DNA of 64,000 nucleotides. Origin: Bacteroidota bacterium (GTDB lineage Bacteria > Bacteroidota > Bacteroidia > B-17B0 > Aurantibacillaceae). Each line of letters begins with the position of its first letter. Position 1 is the first letter of the stretch. Location of the stretch: assembly GCA_029237825.1 (NCBI GenBank), contig JAQZBQ010000006.1, positions 62,001 to 126,000 on the forward strand, in the 5' to 3' direction. Of this stretch, positions 25,645 to 36,527 are shown piece by piece. Both the position numbers and the translations under genes were made by a program. The notes under the pieces were generated by a model that saw only the letters and a list, made by a program, of their open reading frames with translations, made no database searches and had not been told where the DNA came from.

Positions 25645-27711
25645 TTATACCCGTATTCCAATCACACACACGTCATCCACCTGCTCTAAACCACCTTTCC
25701 AGTTTTCAAAAACTTCATCAAGTTTTTGTTTTTGTGATTCCAGGGTTTCATCTGCAATTGACATTAGTAATTCTTCTAACTGTTTGTACTTGAATTTCTT
25801 TCCATTTGGGCCGCCGAATTGATCGGGAAAACCATCCGTTAAGGTATACACCATGTCACCCGATTGCAAATTAAATTCGTTCTGAGTGAAGGGAATCGCA
25901 TCCTTATCATGCTTTCCTACCGGCATGCGCTCGGCAGTTAAGGGAATGAATTTTTTATTTCTGACCACCCAAACCGGATTATTTGCAGCCGCATAGCTTA
26001 ATTTTTTGTTTTGAAAATCAAAGCTAATCAAACTACAATCCATTCCGTCTTTACCACCTCCGTCGCTACCGTCGTTTGATAAATGCTCAATGACTTTTCT
26101 TCTGGTTGCATTGAGAATTTCTGCAGGTTGCGTTAATTTATCCGCATTAATGGCTTCATTCAAACAACTGATATTGAGCATACTCATAATAGCGCCGGGC
26201 ACTCCATGCCCGGTACTATCAGCTGTTACTAAAACGAAATTATTGTTACTTAGCTTTGTTCCCCAGTAAAAATCACCGCTTACTACATCTTTTGGTTTAA
26301 AGAATAAAAAATAATCCTTTAAGTTTTCATCCAATAATTTTGTACTTGCTAATAAGGAATATTGGATGCGCCTAGCGTAATTGATGCTGTCCAGAATTTC
26401 CTGTTGTTTTTCCTCAGCGAGCTTACTCTTCACAATCACTTCATTTTTTTGTATACGTATAATTTCATGGTCCCGTTTTTTTCTTCTGTACCCCGTTATT
26501 AAAATCATAATGGTGATGAGAGAAATAAAAGAAGCCCCAATCAACAGATAGTTGATGGTCTTCTGCTTTTGCTGCGCGTCGCTTAAAAGCTGGATCTGAC
26601 TTTCTTTTTTCTCAACTTCATGTACCGTGTTTATCTCAGACAACTTCTCCTTTAAATTTTTACTGTATAAAGAATCCTTCAGGTTTAACGCATCCATCAA
26701 TACGACATACGATCGTTCAAAGTCTCCACTTTTGTGAAGCATCTTACCGAGTTGGTATTTAAGGCCAATCTCTTTCCCAAAATCCGGCGAATCTTTAAGC
26801 ATTTTCAAAGCAGAGTCTACGAAATTAACTGCCTCTTTATAATGGCCGTGGTGGGCTAATATCTCTGCCTGATTGCTAAACGACGTTGTTTTAAGATAAT
26901 CCTCTATCTCGTAATTACGAATTAAAAACAACGATTCGTCACTGAATTTTTTAGCCATAGTGAAGTTCTTTAAATCAATGTATTCATGGCAAATATTGTT
27001 ACACACCAGGATCAAGTCGGAATAATTACTATCGGATTTAACCGCTGCGTAACTTTGATGATACAAAGCGAGGGCCTCACGTGGCTTATTCATGGAACCG
27101 TACACATTTGCCAAATTTATCTTCAAAGAATAATTCAGCGGGGTATCGTCCATTTTTTCGGACAGGGCGATCCCCTTCTTATAATATATAACACTATTCC
27201 TGAAATCGCTGATACTGTAAAACAAAGACCCCATACTATTATATAGTTTGGACAAACCGATTTCAAAATCTGCCTTGGTGAATTTTTCTTCAGCCTCTAA
27301 AAAGCATTTAATCGCTTTATCATTTAAACCACTGCTGGTATAGGCTATTCCGATGTTTGTAAGCGAGCGGCCTATCCCTAAATCATCCAGAATGGAACGC
27401 TGAATCGCCAGTGCCTGCTGATGGTAATACACTGCAGAATCATTGTTACCTGCATAATTATATCCTGATCCAATTGTATTTAAGGCATACGCCAGAAGTC
27501 GAGCATTGCCCGCTTGTTCTGCCAATACACGTGACTCGAAAGCAGTAGCCAACGACTTTTTAGGATGTAACGTAAATAATGACCTGGCTTCGTCAATTTT
27601 TAACTGTACGTTGACTGTATCCTGGGAGTAAACAAAAGCACCAGAAAAAATACAGCAAAGACAAATTACTATTTTAGCGGCTATGCAAGAGTTGCTGTTT
27701 TTCTTCTCCAA
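25645..27711 (-). CDS. TPR protein with C-terminal SpoIIE/PP2C phosphatase (paralogue)
   Basis: 688 residues with the same plan as the protein at 22426-24435: signal peptide (KIVICLCCIFSGAFVYSQ), TPR array (about 40-360), membrane helix (YLLIGASFISLITIMILITGY), coiled coil, then the SpoIIE-type PP2C phosphatase (FFKPKDVVSGDFYWGTK, VTADSTGHGVPGAIMSMLN, YTLTDGFPDQFGG). The final residues (GGLEQVDDVCVIGIRV) are almost identical to the paralogue, so the pair probably arose by duplication. The TPR part should face the periplasm and sense a signal, with the phosphatase in the cytoplasm. It starts 27 bases after the icmF stop and is likely co-transcribed with it. Confidence 0.93.
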   Translation of the reverse strand: MEKKNSNSCIAAKIVICLCCIFSGAFVYSQDTVNVQLKIDEARSLFTLHPKKSLATAFESRVLAEQAGNARLLAYALNTIGSGYNYAGNNDSAVYYHQQALAIQRSILDDLGIGRSLTNIGIAYTSSGLNDKAIKCFLEAEEKFTKADFEIGLSKLYNSMGSLFYSISDFRNSVIYYKKGIALSEKMDDTPLNYSLKINLANVYGSMNKPREALALYHQSYAAVKSDSNYSDLILVCNNICHEYIDLKNFTMAKKFSDESLFLIRNYEIEDYLKTTSFSNQAEILAHHGHYKEAVNFVDSALKMLKDSPDFGKEIGLKYQLGKMLHKSGDFERSYVVLMDALNLKDSLYSKNLKEKLSEINTVHEVEKKESQIQLLSDAQQKQKTINYLLIGASFISLITIMILITGYRRKKRDHEIIRIQKNEVIVKSKLAEEKQQEILDSINYARRIQYSLLASTKLLDENLKDYFLFFKPKDVVSGDFYWGTKLSNNNFVLVTADSTGHGVPGAIMSMLNISCLNEAINADKLTQPAEILNATRRKVIEHLSNDGSDGGGKDGMDCSLISFDFQNKKLSYAAANNPVWVVRNKKFIPLTAERMPVGKHDKDAIPFTQNEFNLQSGDMVYTLTDGFPDQFGGPNGKKFKYKQLEELLMSIADETLESQKQKLDEVFENWKGGLEQVDDVCVIGIRV

Positions 27712-27738
27712 AGTTCTTCAACAGTTTGGTTTAACAAA

Positions 27739-30700
27739 CTACATATTCCTCCTGTACTGTCCGCCAACTTCAAACAATGCTCGGGTGATTTGTCCCAGCG
27801 ACATATACTTTACAGCATCCATTAATTCAGTAAAAATATTCTTGTTCTGAATGGCGGCATGCTGAAGTCTCTTCACATAGTCATCATGTTCTGCTTTATG
27901 TGTTGCGTGCAACTCATTTAGCATCGCTATCTGGTATTCTTTCTCTTCTTTAGTAGAACGAATTACTTCCTGAGGAATTATTGTCGGGCTTCCTTTACTT
28001 GACAGGAACGTATTTACACCAATGATCGGGTATTCGCCATTATGCTTTAAAGTTTCATAGTAAAGGCTTTCTTCCTGGATTTGTCCGCGTTGATACATGG
28101 TTTCCATGGCGCCCAACACACCTCCACGTTCAGAAATGCGATCAAACTCTGTTAGAACCGCTTCTTCCACAAGGTCTGTCAGTTCTTCAATAATGAAAGA
28201 ACCCTGTAACGGATTTTCGTTTTTTGCCAGGCCTAATTCCCGGTTAATGATTAATTGAATAGCCATTGCCCTGCGAACGGATTCCTCAGTAGGGGTTGTA
28301 ATTGCTTCGTCATAGGCATTTGTATGCAACGAATTGCAATTATCATAAATCGCGTATAGTGCCTGAAGCGTAGTACGGATATCATTAAAATCAATTTCCT
28401 GGGCGTGCAGTGAACGACCGGAAGTTTGAATGTGGTATTTCAGCATCTGGCTTCTTTCGTTTCCGCCATAACGGAGTTTCATCGCTTTTGACCAGATACG
28501 CCGGCTCACACGGCCAATAACACTGTATTCAGGATCGATTCCGTTACTGAAAAAGAAAGACAAATTCGGTGCAAAATCATCAATATGCATTCCGCGGCTT
28601 AAATAGTACTCAACAAACGTGAAACCGTTAGCCAGGGTAAAAGCCAATTGCGAAATTGGATTAGCGCCTGCCTCGGCGATGTGGTAACCGCTAATGGATA
28701 CGGAGTAAAAATTACGCACTTTGTTATCGATAAAGTACTGCTGCACATCCCCCATCACGCGTAAACTGAATTCCGTACTGAAAATACATGTATTTTGAGC
28801 CTGGTCCTCCTTTAAAATATCTGCCTGAACAGTTCCTCTAACCTGGGTTAAGGTTTTTGCTTTTATGTTTTCATAAACTTCTTTTGGCAACACCATGTCG
28901 CCGGTAACGCCCAACAACATCAATCCTAAACCATTGTTTCCATCAGGTAACGCTCCCTGATATGTTGGTCTAACCGTTCCTTTGGCTTTATAGATCGCCG
29001 CGATTTTTTCTTCAACTTCTTTTTCCAGTCCATTTTCCTTAATGTACAATTCACATTGCTGATCGATGGCCGCATTCATGAAAAAAGCCGCAATGGTTGG
29101 TGCAGGTCCATTAATCGTCATGGAGACAGAAGTTTTCGGATCTGCTAGATTAAACCCACTATACAATTTCTTGGCATCATCCAGGCAACAAATACTCACT
29201 CCTGAATTACCAACTTTTCCGTAAATATCCGGGCGATAATCAGGATCGTTTCCATACAGCGTAACACTGTCGAATGCCGTGCTCAGACGGGCCGCTGGCA
29301 AACCTTTACTTACATAATGAAAGCGTTTATTGGTGCGTTCCGGACCACCTTCACCGGCAAACATACGCGTCGGATCTTCGCCCTCTCGCTTAAAAGGATA
29401 AATACCTGCCGTGTATGGGAAATCACCGGGAAAATTTTCCTGCAAATTCCATTTTAAAATATCGCCCCATGCCGTATATTTTGGCGAGGCAATTTTTGGT
29501 ACTTGAGTATGGGAAAGGGATTCATAATGCGTGGCGATTTTTAAAACTTTATCGCGCACTTTAAATTCATAAAACTCATTACTGTATAATTTCTTTTTAG
29601 TTTCCCAATTTTCAATTATCAATAAATTGTATGGGTCCAGATCCAACTTTGTTTTCTCAAATGCTTCCCTTAGGCTTTTAACCAGGCGATCCTTGTCATC
29701 CATTTTAGACTCCGAAATGGTTTCGATCGTTTTCTGGATACCATACAATTTCTGAGCTACTTCTGCCTGTTGATTCGCTCTTTTGTCGTAACTGCGGTTA
29801 TTCTCAGAGATCTCGGAAAGGTATCGTGTTTTGGCTGGCGGAATGATATAAATTTTTTCACTCATTTCCTCCGTGATTTCAAAGTGCGAAACGAGGTTCT
29901 TATTCCCGGTTTTATCAACCATTTTATTCATAACCGCTTTATATAAACGGTTCATGCCCGGATCGTTGAATTGGGATGCGATGGTTCCGAAAACCGGAAT
30001 TTCCTCATCGGCAATTTCCCAGAGATTATGGTTGCGCTTGTACTGTTTCTTGACATCGCGAATAGCATCCAATGCGCCGCGTTTATCAAATTTGTTCAAT
30101 GCAATGATGTCGGCAAAATCCAGCATGTCAATCTTTTCCAATTGTGTTGCAGCACCATATTCAGGGGTCATTACGTACAAACTCATGTTGGAATGTTCGA
30201 TGATCTCGGTGTCGGATTGTCCGATTCCGGAAGTTTCAAGAATAATTAAATCGAAATTTGCGGCCTTGCAAATGTTAACAGCATCCTGTACATATTTACT
30301 TAACGCTAAATTGCTTTGGCGGGTAGCCAGGGATCGCATGTAAACACGTTCGTTTTTAATGGCGTTCATCCGGATACGATCTCCTAATAAAGCGCCACCC
30401 GTTTTCCTTTTAGAAGGATCTACCGAAATAATTGCAATTTGTTTGTCTTTAAAATCAATTAAAAATCGTCGTACTAATTCGTCCACTAAACTTGATTTTC
30501 CCGAACCACCTGTTCCGGTAATTCCCAAAACAGGGGTTTCCGACGATGCGGCTTTTGTTTTTAATTCCGCTAACAAAGCAGCGTTTTCATCATTGAAATT
30601 TTCTGCGGCTGAAATGATTCTGGCCAGTGATTTATGGTCTTTTCCTGTTAATTTTTCAATATCAGACTTAATATCTTTACCCGTAGCGAAATCACATTTC

Positions 30701-31119
30701 CTTAACAAATCGTTAATCATTCCCTGAAGGCCCAATTCCCGTCCATCATCAGGAGAATAGATCCTGGTAATTCCATAAGCGTGCAGTTCTTCAATTTCAG
30801 TAGGAAGAATCACACCGCCACCGCCACCAAACAACTTTATGTGCTCGCAACCCTGTTCTTTCAACAGGTCGTACATGTATTTAAAATACTCGACATGTCC
30901 GCCCTGATAACTTGTAACAGCAATGGCATTAGCATCTTCCTGGATGGCACAATTTACAACTTCCTGAGCACTCCGATCGTGGCCCAGGTGTATCACCTCG
31001 GCTCCACTGGATTGAATAATACGGCGCATGATATTGATAGCCGCGTCGTGCCCGTCAAAAAGCGCAGCAGCTGTAACTATTCGAACTTTGTGTTTAGTTT
31101 GGTAAGGTGTAGTTTCCAT
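27739..31119 (-). CDS. icmF: Fused isobutyryl-CoA mutase (IcmF type)
   Basis: Adenosylcobalamin-dependent radical mutase that interconverts isobutyryl-CoA and n-butyryl-CoA, and related acyl-CoAs, with a built-in G-protein chaperone. Domains in order: B12-binding domain (about 10-145; D22 and H24 of the DxH motif in FDGHDAAIN, then SYQGGH and GGGGGVI); MeaB-like GTPase (about 195-420; Walker [10 protein letters not shown] near 202-210, NKFD guanine motif); linker; substrate-binding mutase barrel (about 550-1126; [38 protein letters not shown]). This order, and the [18 protein letters not shown] segment, match IcmF rather than ordinary methylmalonyl-CoA mutase. The substrate could also be pivalyl- or isovaleryl-CoA, as reported for IcmF family members. 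The upstream small membrane protein is separated by about 100 bases. Confidence 0.95.
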   Translation of the reverse strand: METTPYQTKHKVRIVTAAALFDGHDAAINIMRRIIQSSGAEVIHLGHDRSAQEVVNCAIQEDANAIAVTSYQGGHVEYFKYMYDLLKEQGCEHIKLFGGGGGVILPTEIEELHAYGITRIYSPDDGRELGLQGMINDLLRKCDFATGKDIKSDIEKLTGKDHKSLARIISAAENFNDENAALLAELKTKAASSETPVLGITGTGGSGKSSLVDELVRRFLIDFKDKQIAIISVDPSKRKTGGALLGDRIRMNAIKNERVYMRSLATRQSNLALSKYVQDAVNICKAANFDLIILETSGIGQSDTEIIEHSNMSLYVMTPEYGAATQLEKIDMLDFADIIALNKFDKRGALDAIRDVKKQYKRNHNLWEIADEEIPVFGTIASQFNDPGMNRLYKAVMNKMVDKTGNKNLVSHFEITEEMSEKIYIIPPAKTRYLSEISENNRSYDKRANQQAEVAQKLYGIQKTIETISESKMDDKDRLVKSLREAFEKTKLDLDPYNLLIIENWETKKKLYSNEFYEFKVRDKVLKIATHYESLSHTQVPKIASPKYTAWGDILKWNLQENFPGDFPYTAGIYPFKREGEDPTRMFAGEGGPERTNKRFHYVSKGLPAARLSTAFDSVTLYGNDPDYRPDIYGKVGNSGVSICCLDDAKKLYSGFNLADPKTSVSMTINGPAPTIAAFFMNAAIDQQCELYIKENGLEKEVEEKIAAIYKAKGTVRPTYQGALPDGNNGLGLMLLGVTGDMVLPKEVYENIKAKTLTQVRGTVQADILKEDQAQNTCIFSTEFSLRVMGDVQQYFIDNKVRNFYSVSISGYHIAEAGANPISQLAFTLANGFTFVEYYLSRGMHIDDFAPNLSFFFSNGIDPEYSVIGRVSRRIWSKAMKLRYGGNERSQMLKYHIQTSGRSLHAQEIDFNDIRTTLQALYAIYDNCNSLHTNAYDEAITTPTEESVRRAMAIQLIINRELGLAKNENPLQGSFIIEELTDLVEEAVLTEFDRISERGGVLGAMETMYQRGQIQEESLYYETLKHNGEYPIIGVNTFLSSKGSPTIIPQEVIRSTKEEKEYQIAMLNELHATHKAEHDDYVKRLQHAAIQNKNIFTELMDAVKYMSLGQITRALFEVGGQYRRNM

Positions 31120-31218
31120 GGGGAAATTAAATTTTAAAAAGAGTTGACTAATATAAAGTTTTTTAACCTGCGGGGATAAAATTTAGTCGATTTTGAGCGT
31201 ATGAGTCCTGACCGATGA

Positions 31219-31566
31219 TTAAATACCTGCTTTGGCATTCCCCTTCCACCGGGTGTAATAAAAAATACCAACGAAAAGAAACCCGAGCAGAAAAGGAATG
31301 ATAACGAAACCCCGCAGGTAAGTGTAATCAAAAAATTCGAGTAACATCCAGAAACTATTGGCAGAGATCCAAAACAAAATGGCCATGTTAATGAACACAT
31401 CCGACGTCTTCCATGTATGGTGTACAATTACTACCGCTAAACAAACGGTAGGTAAAATCATAAGTGTTCCTAGAATTTTGTACTCCATCATCCAGCAGGT
31501 GTCCTTTAACAACCATAGAACAATGTGCAGGTTCTCGAATTGCTTTATTCTGTTTATCAGATCCAT
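31219..31566 (-). CDS. Small conserved integral membrane protein
   Basis: 115 residues with three to four predicted membrane helices: ILGTLMILPTVCLAVVIVHHTW, INMAILFWISANSFWMLLEFF and FVIIPFLLGFLFVGIFYYT. A short amphipathic N-terminus precedes them (QFENLHIVLWLLKDTCWMMEYK). The Trp-rich, hydrophobic but ordered sequence and the start fit a real gene. Similar small proteins are found in Bacteroidota without assigned function. It is divergent from the M16 protease gene and is upstream of icmF on the same strand. A second frame at 31134-31427 on this strand overlaps it and is a shadow. Confidence 0.7.
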   Translation of the reverse strand: MDLINRIKQFENLHIVLWLLKDTCWMMEYKILGTLMILPTVCLAVVIVHHTWKTSDVFINMAILFWISANSFWMLLEFFDYTYLRGFVIIPFLLGFLFVGIFYYTRWKGNAKAGI

Positions 31567-31642
31567 AACCGCTGGTAAAAATAGGAGTTTTTTACCATCG
31601 ACAACACCATGAATGGAATGTTGCGAATTTCATTTTACGCAC

Positions 31643-31670
31643 TTGGATAACCGGCTTTTTAGTATCTTTA
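31643..31670 (+). promoter_or_regulatory. Probable promoter of the M16 protease gene
   Basis: TTG (31643-31645) and TATCTTTA (31663-31670; seven of eight positions of TAnnTTTG) are 17 bases apart. The -7 box lies 24 bases upstream of the ATG. Confidence 0.45.
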
Positions 31671-31694
31671 AGTTCAAAATAGTACCAAACATTT

Positions 31695-32948
31695 ATGATT
31701 CAATTCGAAAAATTTAAACTTAAAAATAACCTCACTGTAATTGTTCATCAGGACAAAAGTACACCCATGGCCTGCCTGAACATTATCTTTGATGTTGGTG
31801 CAAGGGATGAAAATGAAAACAAGACCGGTTTCGCACATTTATTTGAACATTTAATGTTTGGAGGAAGCGTTAACATTCCTAACTACGATGAACCATTGCA
31901 ATTAGTTGGGGGTGAAAACAACGCATTTACTACAAATGATATTACCAATTACTATTGTACCGTACCTGCTGAAAACCTGGAAACTGCTTTTTGGCTGGAA
32001 AGTGACCGCATGTTGAGCCTTGCTTTTGATAAAAAAAGCCTTGAAGTGCAACGGAATGTTGTTATTGAAGAATTTAAACAACGGTACCTCAATCAGCCTT
32101 ATGGGGACGTTTGGTTGTTGTTACGACCCCTCATTTATAAAGTTCATCCTTATAAATGGGCCACGATAGGCAAGGAGATAAAACACATTGAAGAAGCAAC
32201 AATGGACGATGTCAAAAACTTTTTCAAGGAACATTATAATCCGAGTAATGCAGTTTTGGTTGTTGCAGGAAATGTTGATGTGAACGAGGTTAAACAGCTT
32301 GCTGAAAAGTGGTTTGAACCTATTGACGCTGGGGTCAAGCCAAAACGAAATATACCGGCAGAACCGCCTCAAACTGAATACAGAAGCCTTACCGTTGAAA
32401 GGGATGTGCCCATTAGTTCACTTTATCGCGCATACAGGATGTGTGCCCGCGTTGATCCGGAATACCACACCATTGATTTGATCTCCGATATTTTGTCGCG
32501 GGGAAATTCATCCCGTTTATATAAAACGCTTATTAAAGACAAACAATTGTTCTCTGACCTGAATGCATATGTGATGGGCGATTTTGATAAAGGTTTATTT
32601 GTGATTTCTGGAAAATTGAATGATGGGGTAAGTATGGAACAGGCCGAAGCAGGTCTTGATACGGAACTTCTAAAACTTGAAACCGAACTGGTTGGAGCGG
32701 ATGAACTTCAGAAATGCAAAAATAAAGTGGAGTCAACCGTAACATACAGTGAAACTGATGTGCTGAACAAGGCCACTAATCTAGCTATTTCTGAGTTACT
32801 GGGAGACGCGAACCTGATTAACCTTGAAATAGAAAATTACCAGAAAGTGACTGCGGAACAAATCAGAGATGAGGCAACCAAACTCTTCAAGAAGACTAAT
32901 TGCAGTACTTTATATTATTTAAAAAAGCGACAGGTGTCACAACAATAA
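31695..32948 (+). CDS. M16 family zinc metallopeptidase
   Basis: 417 residues, the size of a single half of an insulinase/mitochondrial-processing-peptidase type protease. The inverted zinc motif HLFEH is at residues 48-52, with the catalytic Glu51, and the distal Glu ligand is in VVIEEF (about residue 125). The N-terminal catalytic half and the C-terminal inactive half of the M16 pair are both recognisable (SSLYRAYRMC ... SRGNSSRLYKTLIKDKQL). There is no signal peptide, so it should be cytoplasmic, in contrast to many periplasmic Bacteroidota M16 proteins. It is first in a run of plus-strand genes with variable spacing. Confidence 0.94.
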   Translation: MIQFEKFKLKNNLTVIVHQDKSTPMACLNIIFDVGARDENENKTGFAHLFEHLMFGGSVNIPNYDEPLQLVGGENNAFTTNDITNYYCTVPAENLETAFWLESDRMLSLAFDKKSLEVQRNVVIEEFKQRYLNQPYGDVWLLLRPLIYKVHPYKWATIGKEIKHIEEATMDDVKNFFKEHYNPSNAVLVVAGNVDVNEVKQLAEKWFEPIDAGVKPKRNIPAEPPQTEYRSLTVERDVPISSLYRAYRMCARVDPEYHTIDLISDILSRGNSSRLYKTLIKDKQLFSDLNAYVMGDFDKGLFVISGKLNDGVSMEQAEAGLDTELLKLETELVGADELQKCKNKVESTVTYSETDVLNKATNLAISELLGDANLINLEIENYQKVTAEQIRDEATKLFKKTNCSTLYYLKKRQVSQQ

Positions 32949-33034
32949 TCGCAAACGAATCAGAACCGAGATAAATTATCACATAAATAGTTAACACAGC
33001 AGTTTGGCTACCTAAAAAATCAGAGATCACATTA

Positions 33035-33637
33035 ATGATTGTATTTTCTTCCATAGACCCTAAACTTAGTTTTGCTGAGTTACTTGAAGTAGAACGCCGG
33101 GAGTTTGCCACGCACCAGGAAATTGATTTTAGGGAATACAAAAAACAGCGACTGGCTTTTCTTGACACCCAAAAAAACCCAAATGCGAAAACACTTTACG
33201 ATTTTGTAAAATCTAACCAGCCTAAAATTGGAGTATTTGCGGGAAGTTTCAATCCTTTTCATAAAGGACATTATAATGTTCTGAAAAAAGCAGAAAAATT
33301 ATTTGACAAAGTCATCATCGCTTTTGGAAAAAACCCTGAAAAGAATGACAGGAGCTGGCCAGTACCAAAGACTATCGCTAACAGGCAACTCACCGAATAC
33401 CATGGATTATTGACAGACCATATAGAGTCTTTTGGATACGACGTAACTGTAATCAGGGGCCTGAGAAATTCTACAGATTTCCAATACGAACAAAACCAGT
33501 ATCGCTATATCCAGGAACTGAAACCTGATATCAGAATCATCAATATTTTTTGCGATAAGGAATTTGAACACATCAGCTCTTCGGGAATTCGTACGCTTGA
33601 GAAATACAACAAACACCAGAGCTATCTATTGGATTAA
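33035..33637 (+). CDS. CoaD-like nucleotidyltransferase with N-terminal extension
   Basis: Residues about 64-200 form a cytidylyltransferase-like Rossmann domain with the nucleotide motif GSFNPFHKGH (70-79) and the second motif ISSSGIRTL near the C-terminus, both as in phosphopantetheine adenylyltransferase. The first about 60 residues (SFAELLEVERREFATHQEIDFREYK) are not part of standard CoaD, which is about 155-160 residues and starts at the GSFDP motif. The GSFNPFHKGH form also occurs in NadD-like enzymes. So the substrate may be 4'-phosphopantetheine or a relative. It could be a paralogue of a true CoaD elsewhere in the genome. It lies 86 bases after the M16 gene and 12 bases before the subtilase. 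Confidence 0.8.
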   Translation: MIVFSSIDPKLSFAELLEVERREFATHQEIDFREYKKQRLAFLDTQKNPNAKTLYDFVKSNQPKIGVFAGSFNPFHKGHYNVLKKAEKLFDKVIIAFGKNPEKNDRSWPVPKTIANRQLTEYHGLLTDHIESFGYDVTVIRGLRNSTDFQYEQNQYRYIQELKPDIRIINIFCDKEFEHISSSGIRTLEKYNKHQSYLLD

Positions 33638-33649
33638 ACACGTTACGTC

Positions 33650-36451
33650 ATGAAAACCTATTTTACACTCATTTTTTTCATCCTGGCTTATTGTGTTTGT
33701 CCGGGGCAAAAATTATTTCAACTGCCAGAAAATATAACGGCAGCCGATTACCTTCCTCAAACGGTGATTGTGAAGGTTAAGCCGCAATATTCAGAGTCCT
33801 GTTCTAATGAACGCATCCAGCTTCCTGATTTTGCATTGTTATCCCAGGTACTCGAGATAACTCAGATTCACAAGAAATTTCCCCATGATAAAAGTCCGGT
33901 TCGCCAGAAGAATAGTTTAGGACAGATGTATGCAGATTTGTCATTGATCTATGAGTTAAACTATGCTCTGAATATTCCTATTGAAAAAGTAATCAATAAG
34001 CTCCTTGCAACGAAACTGTTTGTTTATGCCGAGCCGCATTATTTACCAAAAGCTTCTTATGTTCCTAATGACCCCCTTGCTACACCAGGAAGTCAATACC
34101 ATTTACAAACCATTAATGCATATAATGCCTGGAACATCAATAAAGGGGATTCGGCAATTGTGATTGGAATTACAGATACGGGAACTGATTTCACACACGC
34201 CGATCTGTATAATAACGTTAAACGTAATTACGCGGATATTCCGGATGGAATTGATAATGATGGAGACACTTACACCGATAATTACATGGGCTGGGATGTA
34301 GGAATGAATGATCAGGATGCATCATGGGATGCCAATGCGCATGGCGTTCATGTGAGTGGGCTGGCATCGGCCGGCACAGATAATAATTTAGGTGGTGCAG
34401 GTGTAGGATTCCACTGTAAGTTCTTGCCTGTAAAAATTTCAAATGCTTCAGGTGCATTAACTGCGGCTTATGAAGGAATTAAATACGCGGCAGATCACGG
34501 CTGCCAGATCATTAACTGCTCTTGGGGCGGCGGTGGATCCAGCCAGTTCGGGCAAGATATTATTGATTACGCCACCATTAACAAAAATTGCCTTGTGGTT
34601 TGCGCCGCCGGAAACAATAATACAGATGGTGATTTTTATCCGGCTGCGTACAATTATGTATTATCTGTGGCTAACACAACAATGAATGACACTAAACAAG
34701 GATCGTCCAACTATGGTTACATGGTAGATGTGTGCGCACCTGGCGACAATGTGAATGCAACATGGCCGGGAAGTTTCTATATCACCCAATCAGGAACCTC
34801 TATGTCGTCGCCTATTGTTGCCGGCGCTGCGGGAATCGTTAAACATCATTTCCCGTCATATAACGGTTTGCAGGTTGCCGAGCGCTTAAAAGTAACCTCG
34901 GATAATATTTATCCATCAAACCCCGCATATTTAAATAAACTGGGGAAAGGGAGGATTAACCTCTTCCGGGCTTTAACTGACCCGGCCACCCCAGGTGTGG
35001 TAATGACTGACAAGAGCGTAACCGACAAAAATGACCTCGCCTTTATCAGTGGGGATACATTATTTATTACCGGTAACTTCATTAATTACCTTGATCCTAC
35101 GACTGCATTAAATGTGACGGTAACACCTTTATCTCCTAATGCAACGCCAATTGATCATACTACGGCATTGGGGTCGATAAATACTTTAGTGACTGCGACC
35201 AACACTTCTGACCCTTTCACCTTTAAATTAACAGGAGTAATACCGATTAACCAATCGATTGACTTTGAAGTATTGATGAAAGATGGGAGTTACGAGGCGC
35301 GCCAGTATTTTACACTCTTCGTGAATGTTGATTATATAAACATAGATATTAACGATGTTACGACGACCGCTACAAGCAAGGGGAAAATAGGATATAACCA
35401 AAATGCTCAAACACAAGGAATGGGTTTTACCTATAAAAACGTTGACCTTTTATATGAGGGTGGATTAATGGTGGGCTGTGATACAACGAAAGTGTCGGAC
35501 TGCGTCCGCGGGATTAATACGAGTGCGGGGGATGCCGATTTTAGTACGTTGAGTAGAATTGTACGTCAGATACCATCTATGTTTTCAGATTTTGATACGA
35601 GATCAAGAATGAATGACAACGCTTCGGTTTTATCCTTACCTGTGACAATTCAACAAAATACTTATGCCTGGGCAACGGTGCCAAATAAGCAATTTGTGAT
35701 CTGGGAATATATAATTAAAAACAGTCACTCCACCGATACCCTAAAAAAACTTTATGCAGGAATTTTTGCCGATTGGGATATTGACGGTGGAACATTTGCA
35801 CAGAATAGAAGTGGCTACGATATCTCCACTAAAATGGGGTATAGCTTTTATACGGCAAACGGTGGTAAATATGGTGGAATTAAATTGCTTACTTCCTCTG
35901 CGCCGCCAAACTTTTATGCCGTTGACCATGTGAGTGGCGGAAATGGAGGCCTGGATCTAGCTAATGGATTTGACACTAAAGAAAAATACCTGAGTTTGTC
36001 GACCCAGCGTTTAGCTGCAGGCATGTCTGGGAATGGCGTAGACGTTATTAATGTTATGAGTAGCGGGCCCTTCGTCATTGCTCCAGGGGATTCAGTAAAA
36101 GTTGCTTTTGCTTTGCTTGGCGCAGATAGTTTATCGCACCTGATTGCGGGCGCACAGCAGGCGCAAATCAAGTATAACGGAACGCCAACGGGCGTACAGA
36201 GTTTAAACACGGGCGCCAATAGCTGTACAATTTTTCCTAACCCGGCAAAAAACAACCTCACATTTTCGCAAACTGATTACATGTTTAACCAACTTGAAGT
36301 TTTTGACCTGAACGGGAAATCCCTTATGACTAATCGTGTTCAATCGCTTCATCACCATATAGACCTTTCCGGATTTTCTGAGGGCATGTACGTGTTGAAA
36401 CTGGTGGGAGATCATAATACAGACTATAAAAAATTTATAGTTATCCATTAG
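33650..36451 (+). CDS. Subtilisin-like serine protease with T9SS sorting domain
   Basis: 933 residues. Signal peptide 1-19 (YFTLIFFILAYCVCPGQ), an inhibitor-like propeptide to about residue 140, then the S8 catalytic domain. The catalytic residues are Asp176 (GITDTGTDF), His231 (AHGVHVSG, with Val in place of the usual Thr) and Ser384 (SGTSMSSP); the oxyanion Asn is in CAAGNNN near 322. After about residue 450 there are beta-sandwich domains. The last about 80 residues are a T9SS type A sorting domain (CTIFPNPAKNNLTF ... GMYVLKLVGDHN ... KFIVIH). It is probably secreted or cell-surface anchored through the T9SS machinery. The start is 12 bases after the CoaD-like stop. Confidence 0.95.
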   Translation: MKTYFTLIFFILAYCVCPGQKLFQLPENITAADYLPQTVIVKVKPQYSESCSNERIQLPDFALLSQVLEITQIHKKFPHDKSPVRQKNSLGQMYADLSLIYELNYALNIPIEKVINKLLATKLFVYAEPHYLPKASYVPNDPLATPGSQYHLQTINAYNAWNINKGDSAIVIGITDTGTDFTHADLYNNVKRNYADIPDGIDNDGDTYTDNYMGWDVGMNDQDASWDANAHGVHVSGLASAGTDNNLGGAGVGFHCKFLPVKISNASGALTAAYEGIKYAADHGCQIINCSWGGGGSSQFGQDIIDYATINKNCLVVCAAGNNNTDGDFYPAAYNYVLSVANTTMNDTKQGSSNYGYMVDVCAPGDNVNATWPGSFYITQSGTSMSSPIVAGAAGIVKHHFPSYNGLQVAERLKVTSDNIYPSNPAYLNKLGKGRINLFRALTDPATPGVVMTDKSVTDKNDLAFISGDTLFITGNFINYLDPTTALNVTVTPLSPNATPIDHTTALGSINTLVTATNTSDPFTFKLTGVIPINQSIDFEVLMKDGSYEARQYFTLFVNVDYINIDINDVTTTATSKGKIGYNQNAQTQGMGFTYKNVDLLYEGGLMVGCDTTKVSDCVRGINTSAGDADFSTLSRIVRQIPSMFSDFDTRSRMNDNASVLSLPVTIQQNTYAWATVPNKQFVIWEYIIKNSHSTDTLKKLYAGIFADWDIDGGTFAQNRSGYDISTKMGYSFYTANGGKYGGIKLLTSSAPPNFYAVDHVSGGNGGLDLANGFDTKEKYLSLSTQRLAAGMSGNGVDVINVMSSGPFVIAPGDSVKVAFALLGADSLSHLIAGAQQAQIKYNGTPTGVQSLNTGANSCTIFPNPAKNNLTFSQTDYMFNQLEVFDLNGKSLMTNRVQSLHHHIDLSGFSEGMYVLKLVGDHNTDYKKFIVIH

Positions 36452-36527
36452 GATTAAATATGTTTCAAGGATTACGGAAAATACCTTTCCTCAAATTTTC
36501 CCTATATTTACCCTTTATTTTTAAATT

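Noticed and set aside
27739-31119. Methylmalonyl-CoA mutase with separate MeaB
   Set aside because: The B12, GTPase and mutase parts are in one frame and the substrate segment matches IcmF.
31134-31427. 97-codon minus-strand frame overlapping the small membrane protein
   Set aside because: Overlaps the better-supported frame 31219-31566 and has a disordered basic tail with no family pattern.
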